A DNA stretch of 6,683 bases from Scatosoma sp045660265 (GCA_045660265.1 JAZRDM010000051.1:1-6683); one strand, 5' to 3'. Shown: positions 1 through 5,945, counted from the stretch's first letter. A program made the numbers and translations. The notes: generated by a model from the letters alone, not told the origin.

Positions 1-2
1 AG

Positions 3-50
3 GAAGCGTTGAATTTTTTGAAAAAGTTTAAGCGCTCGTTCAAATGCTAA
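3..50 (+). CDS. possible 3' end of an upstream gene (partial)
   Basis: This is a tentative C-terminal tail. Reading from base 3 gives 15 sense codons (ending FLKKFKRSFKC) and then TAA at 48-50, followed 29 bases later by a strong hairpin terminator, which is where a gene end is expected. The basic, Lys/Arg-rich tail would suit the cytoplasmic end of a membrane protein, but so little is visible that no function can be given. An alternative frame starting at base 2 ends at 31 with the tail SVEFFEKV, which is equally possible. Which frame is real cannot be decided without upstream sequence. Confidence 0.3.
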   Translation, partial: EALNFLKKFKRSFKC

Positions 51-79
51 TTTGTATCAAAATTACAGTTATTAGCCAA

Positions 80-115
80 GAAAAAACGGGATACCAAGCG
101 GTGTCTCGTTTTTTC
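80..115. terminator. long intrinsic hairpin terminator, bidirectional
   Basis: The 16-base arms 80-95 and 100-115 pair completely (two G-T wobbles) around the loop AAGC. The A6 run on one side and T6 run on the other let it work on either strand. It most likely ends the transcript of the gene lying to the left of the window and insulates the promoter at 259. Confidence 0.8.
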
Positions 116-200
116 TTGCGCTTTTGTGGGCGAAGGGTGAGGGTTCCCGTGTTATCGGGTGTTCGCGCGAGGAGCGAGGATGGATTAGGTTTTGATAACG
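116..200. other. GC-rich structured intergenic block, function unknown
   Basis: This is a GC-rich island between a terminator and a very AT-rich promoter region. GCGAA (130-134) can pair with TTCGC (162-166), enclosing a small hairpin CCCG (146-149) / CGGG (156-159). The 7-mer GCGAGGA is then repeated in tandem at 167-173 and 174-180. No ribosome site or credible reading frame is present. It could be the remnant of a repeat element, a small RNA, or an extended untranslated 3' end of the upstream gene. The sequence alone does not decide between these. Confidence 0.35.
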
Positions 201-220
201 AAACACTAAAAAAATGGAAA

Positions 221-237
221 TAATTATATTATAATTA
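221..237. repeat. 17-bp AT-only palindrome upstream of promoter
   Basis: The 8-base arms TAATTATA (221-228) and TATAATTA (230-237) are perfect inverted repeats around one central T. They lie 21 bases before the -35 box at 259. This could be an operator or an UP-type AT-rich element. In such AT-rich DNA a chance palindrome is also possible. Confidence 0.4.
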
Positions 238-258
238 AAAATTTTTTTTGTAAAATGC

Positions 259-287
259 TTGACAATCTTATACAGCAGTGCTATTAT
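259..287 (+). promoter_or_regulatory. housekeeping-sigma promoter for the peptide/secreted-protein unit
   Basis: TTGACA (259-264), a 17-bp spacer, then TATTAT (282-287). The -35 is a perfect match and the -10 is one base off consensus. The expected transcription start is near 294, giving a leader of about 70 bases before the ATG at 364. AT-rich DNA and A/T tracts (205-258) lie just upstream and could act as an UP element. Confidence 0.8.
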
Positions 288-312
288 TAGCTTGCGATAG
301 TTTTTATTGTTG

Positions 313-350
313 AAAACCGCTCGTACTATTCGTAAATCGAATGCGGTTTT
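313..350 (+). promoter_or_regulatory. bulged hairpin in the 5' leader (candidate attenuator)
   Basis: AAAACCGC (313-320) pairs perfectly with GCGGTTTT (343-350). Inside it ATTCG (328-332) pairs with CGAAT (338-342) around the loop TAAAT, leaving a 7-base bulge at 321-327. The 3' arm runs into TTTTT (347-351), and the ribosome site starts at 352. The element therefore sits between transcription start and translation start, where it could act as a weak terminator or attenuator, or as a protein- or RNA-binding structure. It matches no riboswitch class I know. Confidence 0.45.
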
Positions 351-363
351 TAGAGGACGAAGA

Positions 364-495
364 ATGAAGAAAAAATATGTTCCGCCGGAAATCAAAAAAA
401 TACTGTTCGACTTATCGTTTATTAAAACGTCTTTTGAAAATGACGGCAATGACGATTGGTGGGACGACGAAAATGCAATACCAAACAGTTTTTAA
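364..495 (+). CDS. short acidic/aromatic-tailed peptide, unknown function
   Basis: A 43-residue peptide. The ATG at 364 is chosen because AGAGGA (352-357) precedes it by 6 bases. In-frame TTG codons further upstream (307, 310) lack such a site and lie inside the leader hairpin region. The sequence has three parts: a basic start (MKKKY), a VPPEIKKILFDL segment, and an acidic tryptophan-containing tail (DDWWDDE, residues 32-38). There is no signal peptide, no membrane segment and no cysteine. From memory, short Clostridia ORFs of the form K-Y-x-x-P-E-I-x(4)-F-D occur next to genes for exported proteins, but I cannot name a family or function. Its stop lies 10 bases before the next ATG and overlaps that gene's ribosome site, so the two are almost certainly cotranscribed and perhaps translationally coupled. 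It could be a leader peptide, a partner or chaperone-like peptide, or a modified-peptide precursor. No modification enzyme is nearby. Confidence 0.6.
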   Translation: MKKKYVPPEIKKILFDLSFIKTSFENDGNDDWWDDENAIPNSF

Positions 496-500
496 AGAGG
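494..500 (+). promoter_or_regulatory. ribosome binding site that fixes the start of the secreted protein
   Basis: AAAGAGG lies 5 bases before the ATG at 506 and overlaps the stop codon (493-495) of the preceding peptide gene. It favours 506 over the far-upstream ATG at 377, which has no site and would overlap the peptide gene. It also favours 506 over the ATG at 512, whose spacing would be 11. Confidence 0.75.
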
Positions 501-505
501 TGCGT

Positions 506-2032
506 ATGAGAATGAAATCATTTTTTGCGACCTTGTTGGTTGCAGTCAGTTTATTTTTATCAGTAGGCAATATCCAAATTGCGCAAGCAAGCGCGGAAAC
601 TGCGCTTACCTTAGATACCTTTACAATGGAAGAAGGCGCGGCGGTGCGCTTGAAAACCTTGCAGGGAGAAAACGGGGAAGCCATCGAAACGAACGGCTTG
701 CGTTTCTCTGCGGAAATCAGTCAAAACGAACTAACCGCTTTACAAAATGCAGGCGCTCGTTTTGGCGTGATTATCGTTGCGCAGGATTTGTTAAAAACAA
801 CGGAGATTAACGCAGAAACGGTGTTTGGAAAAAACCCGTCCTTCTATTTCACAAACGAAACGGGCGGAGATACTTCTAAAATTGCGGCGTTAAACGTGCA
901 AGGCGCAGCTTGCGCAAATATCGACGAAGATGAACAAATAGAAATCAGCGGTTCAATCGTCAATTTAAAAGTAAATAATTTTACGCGTACGTTCGTTGGC
1001 AGGGTATACGTTGCTATTCCTACCGTAAACGCGGAAACGGGCGAAACACAGTATACCTATCATTTTGCCCCCTATTACAACGGGGATATCAACAACAACG
1101 CACGCTGTATCTTCTACGTAGCGCAACGGGCAATTGAAAGCAAAAAAGAAAACGCTTCTACGTTAGAATCCAAATACATAATTCCCTTTAAAGAAACGGA
1201 TAGATTTAAAAACTATTCCTATCGTTACTACGTAGAACATTACTATCTCGTTCATGATGAAAACGATGAACATACGGTTGCGCACGTTGAAAAAGTAGCG
1301 CATTATGCAATGTTGGATACGCAGGTAACGGCAGAGCCGATCGTTAAACCTGACGGGGTTCAGGCTATTAAAGATTATAATTTCATCTACGACCTTGACG
1401 CGTCGTTGGATACGCAAAGCGGTTTAGTATACGCGGCGGGTATGCAAACGCTGAAATTGTACTACGAAACGGCGGGTACGATTAGTGAAGAGCATAAAAA
1501 GGATAGCTTAGAAGCTCTGGTTGCCGATTTCTTAAACGTTGATAAAGCTTCCGAAAACTTCGGTTTGCATATTAGCGGTTACGAAGAGGACTGGCAGGCG
1601 GACGCAGTGTACGACCCTAATTATCCTGAAACGCAAATCGGTATTTCTTTAACGGCAGTACAAAACGCGTCTAAAAATCGACATTTGTTGCTTTCACAGC
1701 ATTTCTTTGAACACTTGCGTGCGTTTGGCGTAGAAAGTGTATCTTTCGATTTCCATACGGCAGAACAAAGCGGTAAAGCAATGAAATGCTACTTTTATCA
1801 AGAAGAAGACGAGGATTTGCCTCTTCCCGTCTATGATGCGGAAACGGGTAGAAAGCTGACGGATGGCGGCGGTCAAGTTACGGTAGAGCGCGTAAAGCTG
1901 TATTTGGCAGATATTACGCCCGGAGGCGGTGTGTTGATAGAAGTGCATCAGTCTTCTTCCAGTAATAAAGGTATTTACCATTTCGGGAATATCGAATTTA
2001 CTTTCCCTACGACAAATACAGAATTGTCTTAA
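506..2032 (+). CDS. secreted modular protein with MucBP-like repeat and unknown C-terminal domain
   Basis: A 508-residue exported protein of unknown function. Residues 1-30 form a signal peptide: charged MRMK, a hydrophobic core from F6 to V20, and an AxA-type cleavage site at ASA (28-30). Residues about 45-235 are a beta-rich domain opening with AVRLK, GLRFSAEI (64-71) and FGVIIVAQDLL (86-96) and ending near RCIFYVAQRAI (200-210). This pattern recurs in Clostridia surface proteins, though its role is not known to me. Residues 241-321 run from YYVEHYYLV to LKLYYE, the typical ends of a MucBP/InlB-type repeat associated with surface or glycan binding. Residues 325-508 are a separate beta-rich domain (VSFDFHTAEQSGKAMKCYFY, 411-430; VTVERVKLYLADI, 458-470) that I cannot assign; a carbohydrate-binding fold is only a guess. 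There is no LPXTG motif, lipobox or transmembrane tail, so it is probably released or held non-covalently. It is the second gene of its unit. Confidence 0.8.
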   Translation: MRMKSFFATLLVAVSLFLSVGNIQIAQASAETALTLDTFTMEEGAAVRLKTLQGENGEAIETNGLRFSAEISQNELTALQNAGARFGVIIVAQDLLKTTEINAETVFGKNPSFYFTNETGGDTSKIAALNVQGAACANIDEDEQIEISGSIVNLKVNNFTRTFVGRVYVAIPTVNAETGETQYTYHFAPYYNGDINNNARCIFYVAQRAIESKKENASTLESKYIIPFKETDRFKNYSYRYYVEHYYLVHDENDEHTVAHVEKVAHYAMLDTQVTAEPIVKPDGVQAIKDYNFIYDLDASLDTQSGLVYAAGMQTLKLYYETAGTISEEHKKDSLEALVADFLNVDKASENFGLHISGYEEDWQADAVYDPNYPETQIGISLTAVQNASKNRHLLLSQHFFEHLRAFGVESVSFDFHTAEQSGKAMKCYFYQEEDEDLPLPVYDAETGRKLTDGGGQVTVERVKLYLADITPGGGVLIEVHQSSSSNKGIYHFGNIEFTFPTTNTELS

Positions 2033-2040
2033 TAATCATT

Positions 2041-2074
2041 AAAAAAGAGAACGGCAGCGTTCTCTTTTTTTTTT
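2041..2074 (+). terminator. intrinsic terminator of the secreted-protein unit
   Basis: AAAAAAGAGAACG (2041-2053) pairs perfectly with CGTTCTCTTTTTT (2058-2070) around the loop GCAG. It is followed by more T (T10 run, 2065-2074). It starts 8 bases after the stop codon at 2032. Confidence 0.9.
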
Positions 2075-2080
2075 ACAAAG

Positions 2081-2108
2081 AAAAGCCACGCGGTTTTGCG
2101 TGGCTTTT
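2081..2108 (-). terminator. intrinsic terminator of the convergent minus-strand gene
   Basis: AAAAGCCACGC (2081-2091) pairs perfectly with GCGTGGCTTTT (2098-2108) around a 6-base loop. On the minus strand the hairpin lies 13 bases past the stop codon of the gene ending at 2122 and is followed by TTTTCTTT. It may also back up the plus-strand terminator beside it. Confidence 0.85.
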
Positions 2109-2121
2109 ATATTTTTAATTG

Positions 2122-3810
2122 TTACAGTTTAATCGTAATTTTAGGTACAACGTAGCAGTAGACGTGCACTAATTGCTTCCAAGCTTCGCCCTTGTGTTTC
2201 AAGGAGGCAACGGATGGCTGTGTTAAAACGCTGGAACCATTGATTTCTTTGGAAATTTCAATTTTGTCGCTTGTCCAAGCAAATCCCTCGTTTGGAAGCT
2301 TATCAAGCACTTTTTTAATTTCTGCAAAGGTCGGCAGTGTAATTTTATCGGTATAGCTTTGTCCGCCCATACTCCCTGTCATTGATACGATAAGGTCGCG
2401 TTCTTCGCCTTGGAATAATAAATTAAACATCTCGCCTTGCATATATGCGCGAAGTTCGCAGTTGTTCCAAGTGGTGTCTAATTGAGATGTCTTTTCGTAT
2501 CGTTTAGTAACCAACGCGCTGTTGCAAATAAGCGTAACGTAGTTTTTATCTTTTTGCAATACTGTCCATTTTACAGGATTGCCTTCTCGTGTATAAGGTA
2601 CGCCAGGCGGAAGAATTAAGTCTGCGTACGGGTCTTTTCCGTTTTTAGGGAAGAGGCCGAGGGTAATTTCGTTTCCGTTTTGCAATTCCGCTTTCAAACG
2701 TTCTTTTAAGGGAAGGTAAGGCAATAATTGCGGAAATTGTTGCAAGCGTGCGCCGCAAAGAACGGCTACGCTTTTAAAAGCAGGGGCTTCTCCGACGGCG
2801 GCGATATGTTTTTTCGTAGAAAGAATGACTTTCATAGCATTGTCGTTGTGAAGAAGTTCGTGTAAAGCCATAGGGTTTTTAGCGACAACGGAAAGCACGT
2901 TGGCTTGTTTTAAAATACGTAACGGCTCTTTGTCGTTATCGAAAGTGCGTAATTGAAGTTCTCCGTCTGTGGTATCGTTGGTGAAGGAAGCGCTTGCAAG
3001 CAACGATTCAAGAGATAATCCTGCTTCGCATTTTTCTTTTTCTGCAACACAAGCTTTTATCTTCTTTTGGAATTCGTTTACGTCTTTTTCCGTTTTTTCT
3101 ATATTTTGTTTGAGTATTGCAACTTCTAAATCGATTTGTTTTTTTCTTTTGCCTTTGAAAAAGCCAAGCGAACTGCGTTCGGCATTCAGGCGGGCAATCG
3201 ACATATTATTTTGAGCAATTAAATTTTTTGCCATAGAAACGCCTGTGTTTAAGCTGTTGATATTTTCGTTTAGCGTTTGTTTTTGCTTAGAAAGCATATC
3301 TATGTATCCGCGTAAATTTTTTGCGCCGCGTTCTGCGTAGTGGGAGATAACCGAAATTGCGTCTTCAATGGCGCTGAGGCGATCTTCCGCGTCTGCAAAA
3401 TTACGCGTTTGGCAATAAAGGCTGTACGCGGTTTTTAATTCGTCGATGGTTTGTGCCGATTTTTCCGTTTCGACGGCTTTTTCGTAAGCGGTTTGAGTAG
3501 CGTCGCGTTCACTGGAAAGCTTTTTTAATTCGTCGTGAAGCTCTCCTTCGGAAAAGCGAAGCGCCTTAACAAAATCGGGGTGTTCCGTGTAGGAAGTTTC
3601 AAAGGTAGCAAGGTCGCCTATATCTTCCATTTTCAGTGCAATAATCAATTTACCTAAGTAAGCGAAAGTGGAACGGGGGTTTTGGTCTAATACCCGTTCA
3701 AAGTACTCTTTTGCGCTGTCGCGTTCACCGTCTTCGAGAAATAAATACGCTCTGTCTAAAAGCGAGTCGTTGGAAAAGGCTTCCTGTAAATATTTTTTAA
3801 CGATTAGCAT
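2122..3810 (-). CDS. TPR-like / coiled-coil protein with C-terminal DUF6273-like domain
   Basis: A 562-residue protein without signal peptide or membrane segment, so probably cytoplasmic. Residues 15-67 (YLFLEDGERDSAKEYFERVL, then a second helix pair) resemble a tetratricopeptide unit. Residues about 85-265 are highly charged and helical, predicted coiled coil, and include LGFFKGKRKKQ (215-225), a segment I associate with TPR/zinc-ribbon-type Clostridia proteins. Residues about 285-375 are an unassigned linker region. Residues about 382-560 resemble DUF6273: LGLFPKNGKDP (384-394), VKWTVLQKDKNYVTLICNSA (413-432), DTTWNNCELRAYM (445-457), FNLLFQGEERDLI (462-474) and DKITLPTFAEI (488-498). The role of DUF6273 is not established, and my match is by recalled pattern. 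The start is supported by TCCTCC at 3816-3821 (minus-strand GGAGGA) and an upstream promoter. It is monocistronic, facing the secreted-protein unit. A TPR plus coiled coil suggests protein-protein contacts. Confidence 0.75.
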   Translation of the reverse strand: MLIVKKYLQEAFSNDSLLDRAYLFLEDGERDSAKEYFERVLDQNPRSTFAYLGKLIIALKMEDIGDLATFETSYTEHPDFVKALRFSEGELHDELKKLSSERDATQTAYEKAVETEKSAQTIDELKTAYSLYCQTRNFADAEDRLSAIEDAISVISHYAERGAKNLRGYIDMLSKQKQTLNENINSLNTGVSMAKNLIAQNNMSIARLNAERSSLGFFKGKRKKQIDLEVAILKQNIEKTEKDVNEFQKKIKACVAEKEKCEAGLSLESLLASASFTNDTTDGELQLRTFDNDKEPLRILKQANVLSVVAKNPMALHELLHNDNAMKVILSTKKHIAAVGEAPAFKSVAVLCGARLQQFPQLLPYLPLKERLKAELQNGNEITLGLFPKNGKDPYADLILPPGVPYTREGNPVKWTVLQKDKNYVTLICNSALVTKRYEKTSQLDTTWNNCELRAYMQGEMFNLLFQGEERDLIVSMTGSMGGQSYTDKITLPTFAEIKKVLDKLPNEGFAWTSDKIEISKEINGSSVLTQPSVASLKHKGEAWKQLVHVYCYVVPKITIKL

Positions 3811-3839
3811 ATTTGTCCTCCGCTGACAATATTGCGTTT

Positions 3840-3868
3840 ATTTTATCATAAATTTTAAGGATTGTCAA
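3840..3868 (-). promoter_or_regulatory. consensus promoter for the minus-strand TPR/DUF6273 gene
   Basis: On the minus strand TTGACA (plus coordinates 3863-3868) is followed by a 17-bp spacer and TAAAAT (3840-3845). The transcript would start near 3833, giving a leader of roughly 25 bases before the ATG at 3810. The promoter is divergent from the one at 3931. Confidence 0.8.
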
Positions 3869-3930
3869 GGGTTGAAAAATCGGTGTTTTTCGTCTAAAAC
3901 AACGAATAGTAAGAAAAATACAAAAAACAG

Positions 3931-3959
3931 TTGAAAGTTTTAATAATTTATGTTATAAT
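3931..3959 (+). promoter_or_regulatory. extended -10 promoter for the epimerase/esterase unit
   Basis: TTGAAA (3931-3936), a 17-bp spacer, then a perfect TATAAT (3954-3959) preceded by TG at 3951-3952, the extended -10 signature. Transcription should start near 3966, leaving a leader of about 43 bases. Two further TATAAT hexamers lie downstream at 3971-3976 and 3979-3984, so a second start is possible. Confidence 0.85.
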
Positions 3960-4008
3960 GTGGCTGCTCTTATAATGCTATAATTGGTATAAAGGATGGA
4001 GGATAACA

Positions 4009-4770
4009 ATGAAAATAGGCTTAAATTTATTTTCGATAAGAAACTTAATACAAACGGAAACTGATTTTTTAGAAACGGCGCAGACGTTAAAGGCAAATGG
4101 TTGCTCTTATTTGCAATATTCGGGCGCTCCATATAATCCCGAGATGTTACAGCGCGTTAGCACGCAAACGGGCTTGCCCATTGTACTCACGCACGTACCG
4201 ATGGATAGGATTATCGGGGATACCGAAGCTTTGATGAAGGAGCATTCGTTATTCAATTGTAAAAATATTGGGCTTGGCTCTATGCCGGATGCAATTATAA
4301 AAGATGAAAACGCGTGTAAAGAAACGATAGAAAAGTTAAACGCTGCAGCGAAAAAGATGCAAGAAAACGGCTTTAAATTTTTCTATCATCACCACCATTT
4401 TGAGTTTTTGAAATACGGTGGCCAAACGATTTTTGATTATATAATACAAAACGCGCCGTTTATCAATTTTACGTTGGATACTTATTGGCTGCAATACGGT
4501 GGCGCGGACATAATTGAAAAAATAAAACAGTTAAAAGGCCGCGTGGAATGCGTGCACTTAAAAGACTATCAAATGACATTCTCGGACGAAAAATTCCAGC
4601 CTGCCTTCGCGCCGCTTGGCGATGGCGTTTTAGATTTTAAAAAAATCGTTCAAGCAATGCAAGAAAGCGGTGTAAAATATTTTTTAATCGAGCAGGACAA
4701 CGCGGCGCTGTTGCCTGATTCGATACAACCGATTTTAAAAAGCTTAGCGTACGCGACAACTGTTTTATAA
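4009..4770 (+). CDS. sugar phosphate isomerase/epimerase family TIM-barrel protein
   Basis: A 253-residue soluble protein of the xylose isomerase-like / AP endonuclease 2 fold (COG1082 type), at full family length. Members isomerise or epimerise keto- and aldo-sugars or inositol derivatives using a divalent metal; the exact substrate cannot be read from the sequence. Visible motifs are MKIGLNLFSIRNLI (1-14), THVPMDRI (61-68), FKFFYHHHHFEFL (122-134), FTLDTYWLQYGG (154-165), VECVHLKDY (179-187), PLGDGVLDF (202-210) and FLIEQDNAA (225-233). Likely metal ligands by family analogy are E132, D157, H183 and E228, all present, so the enzyme should be active. No signal peptide is present, so it acts in the cytoplasm. 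GGAGG at 3998-4002 precedes the ATG by 6 bases. It is the first gene of a two-gene unit with the CE15-like hydrolase 20 bases downstream, which points to a shared catabolic route for an imported sugar. Alternatives are hydroxypyruvate isomerase- or IolE-like activities. Confidence 0.88.
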   Translation: MKIGLNLFSIRNLIQTETDFLETAQTLKANGCSYLQYSGAPYNPEMLQRVSTQTGLPIVLTHVPMDRIIGDTEALMKEHSLFNCKNIGLGSMPDAIIKDENACKETIEKLNAAAKKMQENGFKFFYHHHHFEFLKYGGQTIFDYIIQNAPFINFTLDTYWLQYGGADIIEKIKQLKGRVECVHLKDYQMTFSDEKFQPAFAPLGDGVLDFKKIVQAMQESGVKYFLIEQDNAALLPDSIQPILKSLAYATTVL

Positions 4771-4790
4771 TCGTTTAAAGGAGGGAAAAT

Positions 4791-5882
4791 ATGCTTGAAG
4801 AATTGTTATTAAACAGAAAATTGCCTAATTTATTTAGGGTAAACGGACAAGAAATTTCAACTATCGAAGATTGGGAAAATCAAGCTCGTCCATATTGGAA
4901 GCGTCAGTTATTGACGGAAGAATACGGACAATTGCCCCCGAAGATAACGCCCGAAATAACAGTACAAAAAAATCTTATCGATTTTGCTGGAAAAGGCATT
5001 TGGGAACAAGTAACGTTCGCTTTTGAATACAATGGAAAACAGCATACGGTTCCTACACAGTTAATTTATCCAGCAGACGATAAAAAACATCCGTTTTTTA
5101 TCTATCTGAATTTCCGTCCCGATATCCCCGACAGATATTTACCTGTTGAAGAGCTTTTAGACAACGGCTTTGGGATATTTACTGTTTGTTATAACGACGT
5201 TACGCCAGATAATGCCGATTTTTCTATTGGACTGCCTGCGCTTTTTCAAAATGGCGAAAGAAAGGCGGATGACGCGGGAAAAATTATTTATTGGTCGTAT
5301 ATGGCGTCGCAAATGATGGATTATCTGCAAACGCTTCCGCATGCAGATCAAAAAGCAATAGGGGTTGCGGGACATTCAAGATTAGGAAAAACGGCGCTTT
5401 TAACCGCTGCACTAGACGAACGTTTTGCTTTTGTTTGTTCTAATAATTCTGGTTGTTCAGGTGCGTCCATTGCGCGCGGCGTTTCGGAGAAAGGGGAACA
5501 TATTTCCAATATATTAAACTCGTTTCCGTATTGGTTTTGTCCAAATTATGCGAAGTATATAAATAATGAAGAAGCCTTGCCTTTCGATCAGCATTGTTTA
5601 ATTGCCTTAGTGGCTCCTCGCGGTGTATATATTGGTGCGGCAATTCAAGACCTTTGGGCTGATAACGATAGTCAGTTTTTATCCTGCGTAGCAGCGTCGA
5701 AGGTTTGGGGATTATATGGTAAAGCAGGAATTATCACCCCCGATAAACTTCCCGAATGCGAGGACGTATTGACGGAGGGAAGCGTGGGCTTTCATTTAAG
5801 AGCAGGTAAGCATTTTCATAGCCGAACGGATTGGTTGGTTTACATGTCTGCCGTAAAAAAATATCTTAAAAAGAATAATTGA
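4791..5882 (+). CDS. intracellular CE15-like alpha/beta hydrolase (glucuronoyl/acetyl esterase family)
   Basis: A 363-residue serine hydrolase. The N-terminal pattern LPNLFRVNGQ (11-20), IEDWENQARPYW (25-36) and EEYGQLPP (43-50) is typical of bacterial CE15-like esterases. So are GHSRLGK (194-200, nucleophile S196), SGCSGAS (220-226), FPYWFCPNYAKY (245-256), LPFDQHCLIALVAPR (263-277) and LRAGKHFHSRTDW (336-348, probable catalytic H341). The canonical acid position just before SGCSG is Asn (N218/N219), so D287 or D291 in IQDLWAD (285-291) probably supplies the acid, as in non-canonical CE15 enzymes. CE15 enzymes cleave esters of 4-O-methylglucuronate in xylan, but they are usually secreted. 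This one has no signal peptide and follows a cytoplasmic sugar epimerase, so it more likely hydrolyses an ester on an imported sugar or oligosaccharide. GGAGG (4779-4783 region) precedes the ATG. Other esterases of related sequence, including acetyl esterases, cannot be excluded. Confidence 0.8.
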   Translation: MLEELLLNRKLPNLFRVNGQEISTIEDWENQARPYWKRQLLTEEYGQLPPKITPEITVQKNLIDFAGKGIWEQVTFAFEYNGKQHTVPTQLIYPADDKKHPFFIYLNFRPDIPDRYLPVEELLDNGFGIFTVCYNDVTPDNADFSIGLPALFQNGERKADDAGKIIYWSYMASQMMDYLQTLPHADQKAIGVAGHSRLGKTALLTAALDERFAFVCSNNSGCSGASIARGVSEKGEHISNILNSFPYWFCPNYAKYINNEEALPFDQHCLIALVAPRGVYIGAAIQDLWADNDSQFLSCVAASKVWGLYGKAGIITPDKLPECEDVLTEGSVGFHLRAGKHFHSRTDWLVYMSAVKKYLKKNN

Positions 5883-5891
5883 TAGCTTAAC

Positions 5892-5926
5892 AAAAATCCG
5901 CTCTTTAAAAAATGGGCGGTATTTTT
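5892..5926 (+). terminator. intrinsic terminator of the epimerase/esterase unit
   Basis: CCGCTC (5898-5903) pairs with GGGCGG (5914-5919) around a 10-base loop, with one T-G wobble. AAAAAT (5892-5897) extends the stem with ATTTTT (5921-5926) across a single bulged T. The trailing T run completes a Rho-independent terminator that starts 10 bases after the stop codon. Confidence 0.8.
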
Positions 5927-5945
5927 ATGCTCAAAAGAAGTAAAA

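Noticed and set aside
307..363. Upstream TTG start for the short peptide
   Set aside because: No ribosome site precedes it and it lies in the leader hairpin. ATG 364 has AGAGGA 6 bases upstream.
72..449. Minus-strand open frame of 125 codons over the first intergenic region
   Set aside because: It runs through the terminator hairpin, the GC-rich block, the plus-strand promoter and the peptide gene, and has no ribosome site. It is a by-product of the region's composition.
364..495. Modified-peptide (RiPP) or toxin-antitoxin assignment for the short peptide
   Set aside because: No maturase, protease, transporter or antitoxin partner is nearby, and the peptide has no Cys/Ser/Thr-rich core or membrane helix. 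The idea is kept only as a remote possibility.
377..505. Extension of the secreted protein to an ATG at 377
   Set aside because: The extension would bury the signal peptide, overlaps the peptide gene out of frame, and lacks a ribosome site. ATG 506 has AAAGAGG at proper spacing and gives a standard signal peptide.
1163..1981. Minus-strand open frames inside the secreted-protein gene
   Set aside because: They are antisense to a gene with a clear signal peptide and domains, and have no ribosome sites or recognisable protein features.
2969..3214. Plus-strand open frame inside the TPR/coiled-coil gene
   Set aside because: It is a Ser/Phe-rich translation opposite a Lys/Glu-rich coiled coil, a typical shadow frame.
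3874..3891. Small hairpin GAAAAA/TTTTTC between the divergent promoters
   Set aside because: Six pairs, five of them A-T, is weak and expected by chance in this AT-rich spacer.
4387..4398. HHHH run in the epimerase as an artificial His tag
   Set aside because: It is internal, and matches the natural Y-H-x-H-x-x-E-F metal/substrate motif of this TIM-barrel family.
5157..5643. Minus-strand frames inside the esterase gene
   Set aside because: They are antisense to strongly matching CE15-like motifs and have no start signals.
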